A stretch of 7,241 nt of DNA from an uncultured Rhodospirillaceae bacterium (GTDB lineage: Bacteria > Pseudomonadota > Alphaproteobacteria > MPNO01), in NCBI GenBank assembly GCA_937916005.1, contig CALGIA010000475.1, positions 1 through 7,241 of the forward strand, in the 5' to 3' direction. The notes under the pieces were generated by a model. The model did no database searches, was not told where the DNA came from, and worked only from the letters and a program-made list of their open reading frames with translations. The position numbers were made by a program, and so were the translations under genes. This document shows, piece by piece, positions 1 through 6,020 of the stretch. Each line of letters begins with the position of its first letter. Within the stretch, counting starts at the first letter, position 1.

Positions 1-995
1 TGATCGACGTGCCCGAGGAATATGGCGGCATGGGGCTCGGGCTGTTACCGCGTGTTCTGGTCTGGGAGGAAACCGGCCGCACCATCGCCTTTCCGCGCCG
101 CAAACCCTGGATCTTCGGCCATGACGTGAGCCCGATCCTGGTGGCGTTTCTGCGCGACGACCAGAAAGACAAATATCTCTGGCCGGTGATCCGCGGCGAA
201 CAGACCGCCGCCTTCGCCCAGACCGAACCCGACGCCGGCGGCGATCCGGCCAGCATGCGCACCACCGCCGTCCGTGAAGGCGATGACTATGTCATCAACG
301 GCATGAAGCGTTTTATTACCGGGGCGGACACTGCCGATTTCTTTCAGGTCATCTGTGTCACGGATCGGGAAAAAGGCGCGCGCGGCGGCATTTCATGCAT
401 CCTGGTGGATGGCGATACACCGGGCATCGAAATCCTGCGGCGGCAGGAAACAATGATGGATGACCGCCCGTGCGAAGTATCGTTCACCGATGTGCGCGTG
501 CCGGTCGGAAACATCGTGGGACAGGAAGGCGACGGGTTTCGCATGGCCCAGGCCTGGATCACCAGCGGGCGGATGCGCCACGGCGCAATCGGTCTCGGCA
601 CCATGGAACGGTGCCTGGAACTGGGGGCCAGCTATGCCAATCAGCGCGAGACATTCGGCGCCAAGCTTGCCGACCGGCAGTCGGTGCAATGGATGTTGGT
701 CGATACCTATGCGGACATAAGCATGCTGCGTCCCATGCTTTACCAGACGGCGGCCCGGTACGACGCCGGCAAAGACATCCGCTGGGACTCATATATGTGC
801 AAATATCTCGGTGACCGGAAGGGTTTCGAGGCCGCAGACCGTTGCATGCAGATTCATGGCGGAATCGGGCTGACAACAGACCTTCCCATTGAAAAATTCT
901 GGCGCGACGCCAGGTCGTTCATCATCACGGAAGGGCCGGAAGAAATCCTCAAGATGTCACTGGCCCGCCACGTGCTGCGGGAATATGGCCGATAG
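1..995 (+). CDS. Acyl-CoA dehydrogenase, 5'-truncated by window edge
   Basis: FAD-dependent acyl-CoA dehydrogenase, which introduces a trans-2,3 double bond into an acyl-CoA and passes electrons to ETF in the cytoplasm. The frame is open to the left edge (first full codon at 3, Ile-Asp-Val-Pro-Glu-Glu-Tyr-Gly-Gly), so the GTG at 9 is an internal Val codon. Family members run about 380-400 residues, so roughly 50-60 N-terminal residues lie outside the window. Counting that Val as residue 1, the family signature AFAQTEPDAGGD lies at 68-79, the flavin-contacting NQRETFG at 211-217 and QIHGGIGLTTDLPIEKFWRD at 281-300. EGPEEI at 308-313 occupies the place of the usual EGT motif, and its Glu308 is the likely catalytic base. 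The C-terminus is complete (TAG at 993-995). Chain length and substrate cannot be told; branched or unusual acyl-CoAs are possible. It converges on the TRAP operon. Confidence 0.93.
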   Translation, partial: IDVPEEYGGMGLGLLPRVLVWEETGRTIAFPRRKPWIFGHDVSPILVAFLRDDQKDKYLWPVIRGEQTAAFAQTEPDAGGDPASMRTTAVREGDDYVINGMKRFITGADTADFFQVICVTDREKGARGGISCILVDGDTPGIEILRRQETMMDDRPCEVSFTDVRVPVGNIVGQEGDGFRMAQAWITSGRMRHGAIGLGTMERCLELGASYANQRETFGAKLADRQSVQWMLVDTYADISMLRPMLYQTAARYDAGKDIRWDSYMCKYLGDRKGFEAADRCMQIHGGIGLTTDLPIEKFWRDARSFIITEGPEEILKMSLARHVLREYGR

Positions 996-1003
996 CGGAT
1001 ATG

Positions 1004-1043
1004 AAAAAGACGGGCCCAAATTTGACAGCGGCGCCCGCCTTTT
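1004..1043. terminator. Candidate bidirectional rho-independent terminator
   Basis: The 66-base gap between two convergent genes contains CGGGC (1011-1015) and GCCCG (1033-1037), a 5-bp GC-only stem with a 17-base loop. On the minus strand the stem is followed by TC and five Ts (complement of 1004-1008); on the plus strand by CC and four Ts (1040-1043). It could therefore end both the TRAP operon and the acyl-CoA dehydrogenase transcript. The stem is short and the loop long for a strong terminator, so the call rests mainly on its convergent position and the T runs on both sides. Confidence 0.4.
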
Positions 1044-1061
1044 CCAGTCTTGACTGAGCCC

Positions 1062-2222
1062 CTAGAGCTTGGTGGGGTCGATTTTCGAATAGATATTATC
1101 CTGGATAAGCTTGGTGTAGGCCGCCGTCGCCCCGGCAAGCTGGCCCTTGGCGGGCCCCGCCGCCGCGATAATGTTGTTCAGACCGGAATCGGCAATGATC
1201 TTGGTCCATTTGTCGATGTTCCTGAGCATCGCATTGACGATCTTCTCGGGGTTTTTGACCTTGAGCTTCTTGGCGTTCCTGATGACCGTCGCCACTTCGC
1301 TTTTCTTGTGCGTTTTCCAGGCCGCGATAATGGCCGGGTCGGCGGGCGAAACCGGGATGCCCATCTTCTTGGCCAGGGCCCGGGAGCGCAAATCATCACC
1401 TACATAGCCGTCGATCATGGCGCGCGCGGTAGTGGCGGGCAGCACTGACCACAAGCGGCGTTTCTGGGAATCGCTATATTCGTCCCACGCCTTGCGGTTC
1501 ATGATCATGAGACCAAGTCCCGAATAGGATCCAAAATTGAAATTCAGGATCGATTTGATGCTGTCGGCGATGGGATAGGATTTCAACCAGGCGACCGGCC
1601 CGACGATGCAATCGATCTGGCCGCGTTTGATGGCTTCGGGCACGTCACCCATGGTCATGCTGATCGGCGTTCCGCCGATCGCGCGGGCCCAACGGCCGAG
1701 CGCCCCGGTGGTGCGCATTTTAAGTCCTTTTGCATCCGAAAGCTTCCGGACATCCTGGCGGCACAGCAGGGAATAGCCACCTACGCCATAACCGGCGATA
1801 TAGATGGAACCGTTGCGCTTGTAATCGTTCATACATTCCGGACAATCGAAAAAATAGGTATCGAGCGCGGCAGCGTTCATGACCAGTTCATTTTCGCCCA
1901 GCATCAGCATGTCGGCGATGATATAGGCGTGCTTCAGGCTGGTCCGTGCATAGGACGGGACAACCAGTCCGGCTTCGGCGGTGCGGTTGCCGACGCTTTT
2001 CAAGGTGGACTTTGCGCTGAACAGCTGACCGCCGGTGACCAGTTTCCACGGCACCTCGGTGCCGAGTTCCTTGATCATCGGCGCGAGGCCGTAAATATTG
2101 ACGTTATGTTTGGGCGGAAGCCATTGCCCATAGGTATAGGTCTTTGACTCGGCGGCGGCGGGCCCCGCCGACCAAATCAAACTTGCGGCCACAAGGCCGA
2201 GGATCGCGAAACGTTTACTCAT
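1062..2222 (-). CDS. TRAP transporter periplasmic substrate-binding protein (DctP family)
   Basis: Extracytoplasmic receptor of a tripartite (TRAP) transporter; it binds an organic acid in the periplasm and delivers it to the QM membrane complex. The start at 2222 (MSKRFAILG...) is chosen because AAGGGGAG lies 7 bases upstream and a Sec signal peptide follows: basic n-region, hydrophobic core, AAA|E cleavage after about residue 24. An in-frame start at 2366 would run into the upstream gene and place 48 non-signal residues in front. The mature protein has the family hallmark LKMRTTGALGRWARAIGG (167-184), where Arg170 fits the carboxylate-binding Arg, followed by MTMGDVPEAIKRGQIDCIVG (189-208). 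At 386 residues it is longer than the usual 320-350. It carries a CPEC motif (127-130) plus Cys154 and Cys205. It is the last gene of the QMP operon, 68 bases after dctM. The ligand is unknown. Confidence 0.92.
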   Translation of the reverse strand: MSKRFAILGLVAASLIWSAGPAAAESKTYTYGQWLPPKHNVNIYGLAPMIKELGTEVPWKLVTGGQLFSAKSTLKSVGNRTAEAGLVVPSYARTSLKHAYIIADMLMLGENELVMNAAALDTYFFDCPECMNDYKRNGSIYIAGYGVGGYSLLCRQDVRKLSDAKGLKMRTTGALGRWARAIGGTPISMTMGDVPEAIKRGQIDCIVGPVAWLKSYPIADSIKSILNFNFGSYSGLGLMIMNRKAWDEYSDSQKRRLWSVLPATTARAMIDGYVGDDLRSRALAKKMGIPVSPADPAIIAAWKTHKKSEVATVIRNAKKLKVKNPEKIVNAMLRNIDKWTKIIADSGLNNIIAAAGPAKGQLAGATAAYTKLIQDNIYSKIDPTKL

Positions 2223-2229
2223 TTGTTTT

Positions 2230-2237
2230 CTCCCCTT
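2230..2237 (-). promoter_or_regulatory. Shine-Dalgarno site fixing the dctP start
   Basis: Read on the minus strand this is AAGGGGAG, 7 bases before the ATG at 2222-2220. It is a strong ribosome binding site and supports this internal ATG, directly ahead of the signal peptide, over the longer open frame. Confidence 0.8.
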
Positions 2238-2290
2238 TGTGGTTTTATCGGCAATCATTGTTCGTTTTTGGCCATCATTGCGAAATAACG

Positions 2291-3598
2291 TTACTTCATC
2301 AAGCTGGGCAGGTACAGGGATATGCTGGGGAAGGCGACCAGCAGCAACACCACGATGACTTCGCAAACCAGGAACCAGGCCACGCCCTTGAAGATGGTTT
2401 CAAGGGATATATCGGGCCCAACAACGCTTTTTATGACATAGACATTAAGCCCGACCGGCGGCGTCAGCAGGCCGATTTCGATGTATTTCACCACCAGCAC
2501 GCCGAACCAGATGAGATCGAGCCCCAGGGATTCGAACATCGGCAAAAGCAGCGGCAGGGTCAGCAGCAACAGCCCCAGCGGGTCGAGAAACATGCCGAGT
2601 ATGATGTAGATCAGCGACGAGGCAAGCACCAGCAGCATGGGATCGGCGGCCCAGCTGCCGACAACTTCCTTGAGATATCCCTCGGCGCCGGTCATCGCCA
2701 GAAAACGAGTCAGCAACACCGCGCCGATGGCGACCCAGAATATCCGCGCTGTTCCGCCCAGGGCCTCGAAAACACTTTCCTTGAAGATATTCCAGTTCAT
2801 ACGGCGCTGAAATATGGCGACGGCGAATGATACAAATGCCCCGAAGGCGCCGGCTTCCGTCGGCGTTACCAACCCTGAATAAAGCCCGCCAATGATGGTC
2901 AGGATCAAGACAAGCAATGGCCTGACCTCGCGCAGGGCATCCAGTTTCTCGGCCCAGGAAATATATTCCGTGTTGGGAGGTCCCAGCTTGGGGTTGATCT
3001 TGCAGCGGATCATAATCATGGCGGCATAAATCAAAGCGGTCATGAGACCGGGCAGAATCCCGGCAATGAACAGCTTGCTAATGGAAACCTCGGCAAAAAT
3101 TCCATACAGCACGAAAGCGATTGATGGCGGAATCATCGCCCCCAGCGTGCCGGCGCTGGCCACGGTGCCGGTGGACAATCCCGGGTCATAGCCCGCCTTG
3201 GTCATCTCGGGCACGCTGATGCGTCCCATGGCGGCGGCGGTCGCGGTACTGGACCCGGAAGCCGCCGCAAACCCGGCACAGGCGAAATTGGCCGCCACGG
3301 CGAGGCCGCCCGGCAAGAAACCAAGCCAAAGCCGCGCGGCTGTAAACAATGCGGTACTGATTCCCGAATGATGCGCCACCGCCCCCATCAGAAGGAACAT
3401 CGGGATCGCGGAAAATGACCAATGGGCGGCAAAGTCGAAGGGTTCGGTCTTCAACATGCCGATGGCGATTTCCCAGCTTTTAAGCTGGGCGATGCCGACC
3501 ATGGAGACCAGCATCAACGCAAAACCGACCGGCATGCGCATGGCGATCAGGAACAGCAATACGCCGAGCCCCGTAAACGCAATTTGAATTTCGGTCAG
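2291..3598 (-). CDS. TRAP transporter large permease subunit (DctM family), CTG start
   Basis: Large inner-membrane subunit of the TRAP transporter, a secondary transporter with many membrane-spanning helices that forms the ion-coupled substrate path with the small subunit. Family hallmarks in order are: an N-terminal FLIAMRMPVGFALM, the GTVASAGTLGAMIPPSIAFV segment near residue 155, a glycine-rich GLVTPTEAGAFGAF near 240, and a C-terminal LLTPPVGLNVYVI followed by FPSISLYLPSLMK. The frame is open upstream to 3625 but holds no ATG or GTG. A TTG at 3559 would drop the first 13 residues and has no ribosome site of note. A CTG at 3598 gives (M)TEIQIAFTGLGVLL, the usual length and N-terminus of the family (435 residues), and has GGGAGG 5 bases upstream. 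It lies 54 bases downstream of dctQ and 68 bases upstream of dctP, all on the minus strand. Confidence 0.92.
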   Translation of the reverse strand: MTEIQIAFTGLGVLLFLIAMRMPVGFALMLVSMVGIAQLKSWEIAIGMLKTEPFDFAAHWSFSAIPMFLLMGAVAHHSGISTALFTAARLWLGFLPGGLAVAANFACAGFAAASGSSTATAAAMGRISVPEMTKAGYDPGLSTGTVASAGTLGAMIPPSIAFVLYGIFAEVSISKLFIAGILPGLMTALIYAAMIMIRCKINPKLGPPNTEYISWAEKLDALREVRPLLVLILTIIGGLYSGLVTPTEAGAFGAFVSFAVAIFQRRMNWNIFKESVFEALGGTARIFWVAIGAVLLTRFLAMTGAEGYLKEVVGSWAADPMLLVLASSLIYIILGMFLDPLGLLLLTLPLLLPMFESLGLDLIWFGVLVVKYIEIGLLTPPVGLNVYVIKSVVGPDISLETIFKGVAWFLVCEVIVVLLLVAFPSISLYLPSLMK

Positions 3599-3603
3599 TG
3601 ACG

Positions 3604-3609
3604 CCTCCC
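3604..3609 (-). promoter_or_regulatory. Shine-Dalgarno site supporting a CTG start for dctM
   Basis: The minus-strand sequence GGGAGG ends 5 bases before the CTG at 3598-3596. No ATG, GTG or TTG lies within reach of it in the dctM frame, so it is the main argument for the rare CTG initiation codon. Confidence 0.65.
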
Positions 3610-3652
3610 GTTTATGCGAACCTGCTCACGAACAATTTGTCCGGGCGGCTGA

Positions 3653-4204
3653 TTATTGCATCTTGCCCCCATCGCGCTTTCCGAGCGCGATAAGGATGTC
3701 GTCGACGATGCGGTAAACCATGTAGACGCCCATCATGAACGTGCCGATCGGGAGCACGAAACGGCTCGGCCAGATGGTGATGAGATCATCGGAAGTTTCC
3801 CACATTTCCACGGTTTCGTAGCTATGAAGTGCTGCGTCCCAGCTCTGGATCACCAACACCACCACGAGAGCAAAACACAGGATACCGATAACGGCCTCAA
3901 GCCCGGCTAGTCGGGGACGGCTCAATTTACGGGTAAACATTTCGACCATGATGTGGCCTTCCCCATGGCTCACATAAGCAAGCGGCAGAAAAGTCACGCC
4001 AACCATGTAGTAGAAGGAAACAATTTCCAGGGTGCCGTCAATCGGCAGGCCGAAAATTTCACGCCCGGCTACATCCAGCACGACCTGAACCATCAAAAGA
4101 ACAATAAATATGCCCCCGATATAGGCGAGAATATTGGATGGAATCTGGATGGACCAATGATCCGGCCGCACTTTACCCCCCGTTTCCCTTCGCGCGTTTG
4201 CCAC
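3653..4204 (-). CDS. TRAP transporter small permease subunit (DctQ family)
   Basis: Small membrane subunit of the TRAP transporter, which partners the large permease and helps dock the periplasmic receptor. The 183-residue protein has four hydrophobic segments at about 25-45, 60-80, 101-122 and 147-170, matching the four-helix DctQ fold. The loop GREIFGLPIDGTLEI (47-61) and the late WPSRFVLPIGTFMM (145-158) are typical of the family. The start is uncertain. The GTG at 4204 is the longest option but has no clear ribosome site. A second GTG at 4171 is preceded by GGGGGG with a 4-base gap and would leave about 14 residues before the first helix, also normal for the family. It is the first gene of the minus-strand QMP operon and faces the hydrolase operon across a 105-base divergent region. 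It ends 54 bases before dctM. Confidence 0.9.
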   Translation of the reverse strand: MANARRETGGKVRPDHWSIQIPSNILAYIGGIFIVLLMVQVVLDVAGREIFGLPIDGTLEIVSFYYMVGVTFLPLAYVSHGEGHIMVEMFTRKLSRPRLAGLEAVIGILCFALVVVLVIQSWDAALHSYETVEMWETSDDLITIWPSRFVLPIGTFMMGVYMVYRIVDDILIALGKRDGGKMQ

Positions 4205-4207
4205 GTC

Positions 4208-4253
4208 TATGGACCGAACTATAACGAGCGATAACCGCCGCGGCTAGTCCATA
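4208..4253. promoter_or_regulatory. Candidate operator: 7-bp inverted repeat in the divergent promoter region
   Basis: TATGGAC (4208-4214) and GTCCATA (4247-4253) are perfect reverse complements, with arm centres 39 bases apart. Between them, on the minus strand, lies TATAGT (4223-4218), a 5/6 match to a -10 hexamer that could serve dctQ. No convincing -35 hexamer is seen at normal spacing. The arrangement suits binding by a regulator shared by the two divergent operons. No regulator gene is in the window, so its identity is open. Confidence 0.35.
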
Positions 4254-4268
4254 CCCGCTTTGCGCGGG
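4254..4268. repeat. Small GC-rich hairpin in the divergent region
   Basis: CCCGC (4254-4258) and GCGGG (4264-4268) form a 5-bp stem around a TTTGC loop, directly abutting the right arm of the inverted repeat. It is not followed by a T run on the plus strand, so a terminator is unlikely. It may be part of an operator, a leader structure, or chance. Confidence 0.3.
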
Positions 4269-4309
4269 CGGTCACATTTGATAGCCTCACCTCAACCAGA
4301 GGGACAAAC

Positions 4310-5185
4310 ATGAATCCATTCACGATCGGCGATGTAACCGTATCCAGCATCATCGAGCGCCAGGGGCCGTGGCGTAAACCGACCGACATGTTCCCCACCG
4401 CCGACCCGACGCGCGCGCGCGAACACCTGCTTGGGCTGGAACACTATCTATATGACGCGGTACTTGACCTTCTGTTCACCACCTATCAGACCTTCGTGGT
4501 GCGCACCAACAAGCACACCATTCTGATCGACACCTGCGTGGGTGAGGACAAACCCAATCGCGGGGCCAAACTGGATTATCCCAAACAGCCCTGGCTTGAT
4601 GGCTTCGCCGCGGAAGGCTTGCGGTTCGAGGATATCGATTATGTGTTCTGCACCCATTTGCATATTGACCATTGCGGCTGGAACACGCGGCTGCTGAACG
4701 GCAAGTGGGTTCCCACCTTCCCCAATGCCAAATACATCTTCAGCAAGCGGGAATATGACTACTGGGAGGCCGAAACCGTCAAAGGCTCAAATCCGCCCGG
4801 CGATGTCTGGTCCGATTCCTGCCTGCCGATTGTCGAGGCGGGACAGGCGCTGCTCGTCGATGACGATTACGCCCTGGACGACAGCCTTTGGCTGACGCCG
4901 ACGCCCGGTCATTCGCCCGGACATGTCTGCGTCAATGTGAAATCAGCCGGTAAAAATGGCATCTTCACCGGCGATCTGATGCACCACGCGCTGCAATGCA
5001 TCGAACCCGACTGGTCGAGCTGCTTTTGTTACGATACCGACGCGTCCGCGAAATCCCGGCGCTCGGTGCTCGAATCCGCCGCCGGTACGGACACCATCAT
5101 CGTGCCCGCGCATTTTCCCGGCGCCACGGCCGGGCGCATCAAGCTCTCGGGCGATAATTACCGGTTCCATTTTCTAGGCTCGTGA
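4310..5185 (+). CDS. Metallo-beta-lactamase-fold metallo-hydrolase
   Basis: Probable binuclear zinc hydrolase of the MBL fold, predicted to be cytoplasmic since no signal peptide is seen. All expected metal ligands are present: HLHIDH at 116-121 (His116, His118, Asp120, His121), His201 in TPGHSPGH (198-205), Asp222 in TGD, and His268 in VPAHF. The pattern and length (291 residues) fit the broad group that includes N-acyl-homoserine lactonases and other lactone or ester hydrolases; sequence alone does not separate these. The ATG at 4310 has AGAGGGA 5 bases upstream (4298-4304). It is the first gene of a plus-strand operon, with the alpha/beta hydrolase starting 4 bases after its stop. Its partners, a second hydrolase and a flavin oxidoreductase, favour a catabolic role such as opening a lactone or ester over quorum quenching, but this is inference. 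Confidence 0.9.
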   Translation: MNPFTIGDVTVSSIIERQGPWRKPTDMFPTADPTRAREHLLGLEHYLYDAVLDLLFTTYQTFVVRTNKHTILIDTCVGEDKPNRGAKLDYPKQPWLDGFAAEGLRFEDIDYVFCTHLHIDHCGWNTRLLNGKWVPTFPNAKYIFSKREYDYWEAETVKGSNPPGDVWSDSCLPIVEAGQALLVDDDYALDDSLWLTPTPGHSPGHVCVNVKSAGKNGIFTGDLMHHALQCIEPDWSSCFCYDTDASAKSRRSVLESAAGTDTIIVPAHFPGATAGRIKLSGDNYRFHFLGS

Positions 5186-5189
5186 CCCC

Positions 5190-6020
5190 ATGTCGTCCGA
5201 AACCGCCACTGTGGATTATATGGAAACCGGCGCCGGCCCCGTCGTGGTGCTGATCCATGCATCCACGTCCGGCGCTCGGCAGTGGCGTTTATTGATGACC
5301 GATCTGGAAGACCGCTATCACCTGGTCGCGGTCAATATGATGGGGTATGGCGGGACCCCGGCCTGGGCGGAACCCCGGCCCCAAACGCTGAACGACCATG
5401 TTCGCGCCATCATGCCGGCGCTCCCCGGTGGAGGCCAAAAAATTCATCTGGTTGGCCATTCCCTCGGCGGCGCAGTGGCCATGATGCTTGCCAAACAACT
5501 GGGCGACCGGGTCGAAAAGCTGATCCTGCTGGAGCCCAATCCATTTTACCTGCTGCGCGACCACGGACGCGATGCAGCCTATGCCGAAATAAAAGCGGTA
5601 AGCGACGATGTAAGATACAAAGGCGATGCGGGACGGTGGGAAGAAGCCGCCGAAAACTTCGGCGATTACTGGTCGCGCCCGGGCTATTGGGCCTCCCTGC
5701 ACGATAACCTCCGCGCCAGTTTTATCCAAAATCTGCGAAACAATTATTTCGAATGGGAAGCGGTCCTGGATAGCGACATCACGCTCGACGACTGGCGCGA
5801 TGCGCTGCCCGAACAGACATTGGTTGTCAGCGCGCGCAACACCACCCGGCCAATCGTCGAAATCGTCGAATTGATGCGCGAAGCGTGTCCCGCATGGAAA
5901 TATATGGAGCTGCCGGAAGGCGGCCATATGGCGCCCATGAGTCATCCCCAGCTGGTAAACCCCATTATCGCCGACTATCTGGATAACGGCCTGGATATCG
6001 GCCAAAGGAGTTCATCTTGA
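5190..6020 (+). CDS. Alpha/beta-fold hydrolase
   Basis: Cytoplasmic serine hydrolase of the alpha/beta fold, 276 residues. After a short N-terminal strand comes VVVLIHAST (18-26) with the oxyanion-hole region, then the nucleophile elbow GHSLGG (89-94, Ser91) and the catalytic His246 in PEGGHMAP. The usual acid after strand 7 (GxxD) is not seen: the matching stretch reads VVSARNTTRP (212-221). Glu115 in LLEPNPF sits exactly 24 residues after the nucleophile, the position used by haloalkane dehalogenases such as DhaA (Asp106/Glu130) and LinB (Asp108/Glu132). It is the likely acid here. The Ser nucleophile argues for an esterase, lactonase or C-C hydrolase rather than a dehalogenase. The start at 5190 follows the MBL gene by 4 bases, with a weak ribosome site that suggests translational coupling. 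It overlaps the next gene by 4 bases. Confidence 0.9.
   Translation: MSSETATVDYMETGAGPVVVLIHASTSGARQWRLLMTDLEDRYHLVAVNMMGYGGTPAWAEPRPQTLNDHVRAIMPALPGGGQKIHLVGHSLGGAVAMMLAKQLGDRVEKLILLEPNPFYLLRDHGRDAAYAEIKAVSDDVRYKGDAGRWEEAAENFGDYWSRPGYWASLHDNLRASFIQNLRNNYFEWEAVLDSDITLDDWRDALPEQTLVVSARNTTRPIVEIVELMREACPAWKYMELPEGGHMAPMSHPQLVNPIIADYLDNGLDIGQRSSS
6004..6010 (+). promoter_or_regulatory. Shine-Dalgarno site fixing a TTG start
   Basis: AAAGGAG lies inside the last codons of the alpha/beta hydrolase gene, 6 bases before the TTG at 6017. The next in-frame ATG, at 6029, would be 18 bases away, too far for this site. Confidence 0.75.

Noticed and set aside
9..11. GTG as the start of the acyl-CoA dehydrogenase
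   Set aside because: The frame stays open to the window edge and the codon sits inside the conserved DVPEEYGG stretch, so the gene begins upstream of the window.
1050..1448. 132-codon plus-strand open frame opposite the dctP C-terminus
   Set aside because: Antisense shadow without domain similarity; the minus-strand frame carries the TRAP receptor.
2286..2293. TAACGTTA palindrome overlapping the dctM stop codon
   Set aside because: Eight bases, AT-rich and partly coding; too short to support a site on its own.
2144..2830. 228-codon plus-strand open frame across the end of dctM and the start of dctP
   Set aside because: Gln/His-rich translation typical of an antisense shadow; it crosses two well-supported minus-strand TRAP genes and the gap between them.
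4260..4285. Plus-strand promoter for the hydrolase operon (TTGCGC with GATAGC)
   Set aside because: Only three matches to each consensus hexamer at usable spacing; not better than chance.
5289..6005. Long open frame of 238 codons on the minus strand opposite the alpha/beta hydrolase
   Set aside because: It lies wholly antisense to a gene with clear catalytic motifs, shows no recognisable domain, and its openness follows from the third-position GC bias of the real gene.
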